Part shown: one piece after another, positions 6,154 to 8,750 of the stretch | Position numbering within the stretch: the stretch's first letter is position 1 | How the letters are laid out: the number at the start of each line of letters is the position of its first letter | Translations under genes and position numbers: made by a program | From: an uncultured Victivallaceae bacterium | Lineage (GTDB): Bacteria; Verrucomicrobiota; Lentisphaeria; Victivallales; Victivallaceae | NCBI GenBank assembly: GCA_934663655.1 | Contig: CAKUKT010000096.1 | Location: 1 to 8,750 of the forward strand | DNA: 8,750 nucleotides | Direction of reading: 5' to 3' | Notes under the pieces: model-generated | What the model was told of the DNA's origin: nothing | What the model saw: the letters and a program-made list of their open reading frames with translations, nothing else | The model's database searches: none

Positions 6154-6378
6154 TTACGAACGGGGGAAATGCTGGTGGATGTGAGTGACCCAGCGCGATA
6201 CCATCGGCGAAATTACAAAATCATCCAGCCGGGCATCAACCTTGAAAGCATAATCGCAATAGGGACAACGGGCAAAAGACTCAACATCCGCCGGAGTCAG
6301 CCGTTCGGAACACTCCGGGCAGATTAACAGCTCCGGCGTCAGAACCGGACAGGATTTATCACTCGATGAATTTTTCAT
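6154..6378 (-). CDS. Small zinc-ribbon protein of unknown function
   Basis: This is a 74-aa protein with two CxxC knuckles, CPEC (C20, C23) and CPYC (C38, C41), spaced like a zinc ribbon. The loop and following strand (CPYCDYAFKVDARLDD) resemble zinc-ribbon domains of regulators and RNA-associated proteins. A His-containing tail, THIHQH (65-70), follows. No membrane segment or second domain is present. A promoter-like sequence lies ~70 nt upstream, so it is probably transcribed separately from ung, which ends 114 nt upstream on the same strand. No strong Shine-Dalgarno is seen before the ATG at 6378. I do not recognise a specific family and give no function beyond probable Zn binding. Confidence 0.7.
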   Translation of the reverse strand: MKNSSSDKSCPVLTPELLICPECSERLTPADVESFARCPYCDYAFKVDARLDDFVISPMVSRWVTHIHQHFPRS

Positions 6379-6444
6379 ATCTGCTCAGCTTTCTGAAAAC
6401 ATCCGATTCAGGAAACTTCGAAAACCGTGTGCTTTCATCCCCAT

Positions 6445-6472
6445 AATATAGGCGCTTTTGAATAAAATCCAA
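6445..6472 (-). promoter_or_regulatory. Candidate sigma-70 promoter for the zinc-ribbon gene
   Basis: On the minus strand TTGGAT (6472-6467) precedes TATATT (6450-6445) by 16 nt, or TATTAT by 18 nt. Transcription would start near 6437, giving a ~60-nt leader. The ung stop lies ~20 nt upstream of the -35 box, and a T7 run (minus strand, 6490-6484) between them could help terminate ung transcripts, though no strong hairpin precedes it. Confidence 0.5.
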
Positions 6473-6492
6473 CCCCCGGGAACAAAAAAACT

Positions 6493-7146
6493 TCATTGCT
6501 CCCAGCGCCAGTCTCCGAGAAAACGTTCGGCGGCGGAAAACGGCGCACTGCCGAAAAACCCCCGATAGGCCGAGAGCGGCGAGGGATGAACCCCGGTGAT
6601 GACCAGGTGATGACCAGCCTCTGCAATCAACCGCCGCTTTCCGGCAGCGTAACTCCCCCAGAGAATAAATACCCGTCCGACCGTTTTCGCACTTAACGCC
6701 CCGATTACCTCATCGGTGAATTTCTCCCATCCCCAGTCGGCATGGCTGGCCGGAGCATGGGCGTCAACTGTAAGAATCGAGTTCAACAGCAGCACCCCGT
6801 TCTCAGCCCAGCGTTCCAATGAACCGGAAACCGGTACGTCCACGCCGAGATCAGAGGAGTATTCGCGGAAAATATTTCGCAGCGACGGCGGCGGCTTCAC
6901 CCCATCCGGCACCGAAAAAGCCAGTCCATGCGCCTGATTGTCGTCATGGTAGGGGTCCTGACCGACAATGACCACCCGGACCGCCTCGGGAGCGGTCAGC
7001 TCAAACGCCCGGAACACCTTTCCGGATGGAGGAAACACCGTCGTCCGGCGGCGGCGCTCCTCCAGGCGTTCGAGCAGCGCCGACAGACGCGAGAAATTAA
7101 CCGCGCCATCCAGAAAAACCCGCCAGTTGTCCGGAAATTGTTCCAT
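6493..7146 (-). CDS. ung: Uracil-DNA glycosylase, family 1 (Ung)
   Basis: Ung removes uracil from DNA and starts base excision repair. The 217-aa protein is close to the usual size (E. coli 229 aa). It shows the water-activating motif GQDPYH (62-67, catalytic D64), LLLNSILTV with uracil-binding N122, the DNA-intercalation motif HPSPLSAYRGFFGS (187-200) with catalytic H187 and L191, and PPPSLRNIFRE (85-95). All catalytic positions are intact. The ATG at 7146 begins 8 nt after the hisF stop, so ung is probably read from the hisF promoter. GCGGGA just before the ATG may act as a weak ribosome-binding site. The hisF frameshift could reduce its translation through polarity, which is inference. Confidence 0.97.
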   Translation of the reverse strand: MEQFPDNWRVFLDGAVNFSRLSALLERLEERRRRTTVFPPSGKVFRAFELTAPEAVRVVIVGQDPYHDDNQAHGLAFSVPDGVKPPPSLRNIFREYSSDLGVDVPVSGSLERWAENGVLLLNSILTVDAHAPASHADWGWEKFTDEVIGALSAKTVGRVFILWGSYAAGKRRLIAEAGHHLVITGVHPSPLSAYRGFFGSAPFSAAERFLGDWRWEQ

Positions 7147-7154
7147 GATCCCGC

Positions 7155-7936
7155 TCAGAAATTGGGCCGCACCGGAATGCCGCGCGCACGCAGAAATTCC
7201 TTGATATCCCCGACCGTGTACTGCCCGAAGTGGAAAATTCCCGCCGCCAGCACCGCATCGGCCATCCCCCGGGTGAGCGCGTCAACCAGATGTTCCGGCG
7301 TTCCCGCGCCGCCGGAAGCGATTACCGGCACGTTGACCGCCCGGGAAACCGCCGCGGTGAGTTCGCAGTCGTAACCGTCATGAGTCCCGTCACTGTCCAT
7401 GCTGGTGAGCAGAATTTCGCCCGCGCCGAGTTCAACGCCGCGTACCGCCCACTCCACCGGATCAAGTTCCACCCGCCGGCGGCCGCCGTGGGAGAAGACC
7501 CGATATCCCTCCGGAGTGCGCCGGGCGTCGATCGCCAGCACAATGCACTGACTGCCGAATCGTTCGGCCCCTTCCCGAATCAGTTCCGGCCGAAGAATTG
7601 CGGCGGTATTCACCGAAATCTTATCCGCTCCCGCCAGCAACATCTCCCGGATGTCTTCGGCACTGCGGATTCCCCCCCAACCGTCAGCGGGATGAAGAGT
7701 TCCCGCGCGGTCTTTTCCACCACGTCGCGCATGGTGCGGCGGTTCTCGTGACTCGCGCCGATATCGAGAAAAACCAGTTCGTCGGCCCCCTGACGGTCGT
7801 AGGCGCGCGCCACTTCCACCGGATCCCCGGCGTCAACAAGGTTGATGAAATTGGTCCCTTTGACCACCCGGCCGCCGGCCACATCAAGGCAGGGAATTAT
7901 CCGTTTGGCCAGACTGCCGGCCACGGTATCGCTCAT
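7155..7936 (-). pseudogene. hisF: Imidazole glycerol phosphate synthase subunit HisF, disrupted by a 1-nt frameshift
   Basis: HisF is the cyclase half of the HisH-HisF synthase, making IGP and AICAR in histidine synthesis. The first frame gives residues 1-88 from ATG 7936, including KRIIPCLDV (catalytic D18), [16 protein letters not shown] and FIPLTVGG. The second frame continues [18 protein letters not shown] through VLAIDAR (catalytic D137), [18 protein letters not shown] and FHFGQYTV to the stop. The joint is a run of seven G on the minus strand (C7 at 7672-7678), where eight are needed to encode VGGGIR. With one added G the protein would be a normal 260 aa with all key residues. AAGGA lies 9 nt before the ATG. 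Because everything else is intact, a homopolymer sequencing error or a very recent or phase-variable mutation is more likely than an old pseudogene. ung follows 8 nt later. Confidence 0.93.
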
Positions 7937-7960
7937 TTGCCTGATTCCTTTATCTTTACA

Positions 7961-7977
7961 GGAGCGCGGCGCGCTCC
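7961..7977. repeat. 17-bp palindrome in the hisF leader
   Basis: GGAGCGCG and CGCGCTCC flank a single central base, 25 nt upstream of the hisF ATG and downstream of the predicted start site. It lacks a T-tract, so it is not a normal terminator. It could be a leader hairpin or an operator. Confidence 0.6.
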
Positions 7978-7995
7978 CGGATTCGTTGTCCTTAT

Positions 7996-8024
7996 AATAT
8001 ACATCCCGGCTCCGCCAAAGCCAA
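7996..8024 (-). promoter_or_regulatory. Sigma-70 promoter for hisF-ung
   Basis: On the minus strand TTGGCT (8024-8019), a 17-nt spacer and TATATT (8001-7996, in TATATTATAAGG) form a good promoter. Transcription would start near 7988, ~52 nt before the hisF ATG. Confidence 0.6.
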
Positions 8025-8121
8025 ACCCTTTCGCCCGGCTGGGTCAATTTTTACCACCTACCGGGACAATATGTCGCATTTCAAAGCGATTGCAACCGTC
8101 GGTCGCGCCGGGACCGTTTTT

Positions 8122-8136
8122 TGGCATGTGAATTGC
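8122..8136 (+). promoter_or_regulatory. Sigma-54 (-24/-12) promoter of hsp20
   Basis: TGGCATG-TGAA-TTGCT matches the RpoN consensus TGGCACG-N4-TTGCW, with GG and GC exactly 10 bp apart. The start would be near 8147-8148, inside the inverted repeat TTCAC-CA-GTGAA (8141-8152) and ~56 nt before the hsp20 ATG. TCGC-N8-GCGA around 8073-8088 is a weak candidate activator site. Sigma-54 promoters need an AAA+ activator, which is not in the window. Confidence 0.75.
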
Positions 8137-8203
8137 TTTATTCACCAGTGAAAAGCGGTGCCGCAAGGGCGCCGGAAGAATTAACATGAAGGAGGATAAA
8201 GTT

Positions 8204-8659
8204 ATGAATCTGTTGGTTAAAAATGGTGGGAACAGTGCAAGTTTCGACTTGACTTTTCCGTCGGCGGAAAAACTCGCGAGAGCTTTTTTCGATCGTCTGC
8301 CCGATTTCGGGCTGTTCTCCGGGCGGGAGATGGAATCCCGGCTTGACGTACAGGTAAACGACGACACGGTGGAAGTAAAGATGGCCTGCCCAGGCTGCAA
8401 AGGTTCCGATTTCGACATCGAAGTGGTCGGCGATTTCCTGACGGTCAGGGTCGAACACAGTGAAAGCGAGGAGAAACATGAAGACGCCCGCTGCATCTTC
8501 AGCGAACGCTCCATCGCCAGCTACGAGGAGAGCGTAAAACTGCCGGTGCCGGTCAACGGCGGCGACACCAGTGCCGAATATGTCGACGGAGTGCTCCAGC
8601 TCTCCATTCCGAGACGCAAGGCGGAGAAACCCGAAAAGCATGTCGTCAAGGTCGGCTGA
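8204..8659 (+). CDS. Hsp20 / alpha-crystallin family small heat-shock protein
   Basis: This is an ATP-independent holdase chaperone that keeps unfolding proteins soluble. The 151-aa chain has a variable N-terminal part (1-44), an alpha-crystallin domain from SRLDVQVNDDTVEVKM (45-60) to the signature AEYVDGVLQLSIP (124-136), and a short basic tail ending VVKVG, whose V-x-V may act as the IxI-type assembly motif. The family's usual LPGV loop reads CPGC here (C62, C65), and there is one more Cys, C97. AAGGAGG at 8189-8195 sits 8 nt before the ATG at 8204. This makes 8204 the start rather than the in-frame ATG at 8186, which overlaps the Shine-Dalgarno. A sigma-54 promoter lies upstream, and another gene starts 34 nt after the stop with a similar ribosome-binding site. 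Confidence 0.93.
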   Translation: MNLLVKNGGNSASFDLTFPSAEKLARAFFDRLPDFGLFSGREMESRLDVQVNDDTVEVKMACPGCKGSDFDIEVVGDFLTVRVEHSESEEKHEDARCIFSERSIASYEESVKLPVPVNGGDTSAEYVDGVLQLSIPRRKAEKPEKHVVKVG

Positions 8660-8693
8660 AAAAAAATGATTTAAAAACGAGGAGGATAATAAT

Positions 8694-8750
8694 ATGAGCA
8701 AAAACAGTGAAAAAGAATGCAAGTCCGGGTGCTGCGGCGCTCCGGCGGAT
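8694..8750 (+). CDS. N-terminus of a Cys-rich protein, 3' part off window
   Basis: An ATG at 8694, 8 nt after AGGAGG (8680-8685), opens a frame that runs to the window edge: MSKNSEKECKSGCCGAPAD, 19 codons. The Shine-Dalgarno block (GGAGGATAA) is the same as that of hsp20, and the gap to the hsp20 stop is 34 nt without a terminator. It is therefore probably co-transcribed under the sigma-54 promoter. The start is hydrophilic with three Cys (CxxxCC). It could be a second Hsp20 with a Cys-bearing arm or a metal- or redox-related partner, but too little is visible to choose. Confidence 0.75.
   Translation, partial: MSKNSEKECKSGCCGAPAD

Noticed and set aside
7155..8047. Two separate genes in the hisF region
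   Set aside because: The two frames are consecutive halves of one HisF joined at a homopolymer; the longer upstream extension to 8047 crosses the hisF promoter.
8186..8203. Upstream in-frame ATG as hsp20 start
   Set aside because: It overlaps the AAGGAGG Shine-Dalgarno that is ideally placed for the ATG at 8204.

Overview
The window is GC-rich bacterial DNA from a Gram-negative (diderm) organism, since it carries lpxC for lipid A synthesis. Gene style and promoter context recall the PVC group, possibly Lentisphaerota/Victivallales, but no rRNA or other taxonomic marker is present. That placement is a weak guess from general resemblance.

Layout: positions 1-1550 hold two minus-strand envelope genes. 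These are lpxC followed by a dehydratase-like gene with two FabZ hotdog domains, which is cut by the left edge. Positions 1551-2645 are about 1.1 kb without a convincing protein gene. This stretch contains the lpxC leader with inverted repeats, a well-formed plus-strand promoter that would start a compact ~92-nt hairpin RNA with three evenly spaced CUCCU motifs in its loop, a block of ~70-bp tandem repeats, and a pair of 37-bp direct repeats. Positions 2646-5771 hold three plus-strand genes: a stand-alone 5'-3' exonuclease of the Pol I N-domain type with a C-terminal tail that looks like a sliding-clamp tether, nagA, and a RlmI-like methyltransferase tightly coupled to nagA. Positions 5772-6153 are gene-poor and contain a 38-bp direct repeat.

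Positions 6154-7936 hold minus-strand genes: a 74-aa zinc-ribbon protein, ung, and hisF. hisF is out of frame by one base at a G7 run where eight G are needed. From 8100 onward there is a textbook sigma-54 (-24/-12) promoter, then an Hsp20 gene with an unusual CPGC motif, then the first 19 codons of a Cys-rich protein that begins behind a very similar Shine-Dalgarno sequence.

The genes do not form one pathway. They fall into envelope lipid metabolism (lpxC, fabZ-like), DNA maintenance (exonuclease, ung), amino-sugar use (nagA), histidine synthesis (hisF) and stress response (hsp20). The best candidates for something undescribed are the CUCCU hairpin RNA, the tandem FabZ with one degenerate site, the clamp-tailed exonuclease, and the sigma-54-driven Cys-containing Hsp20 locus.
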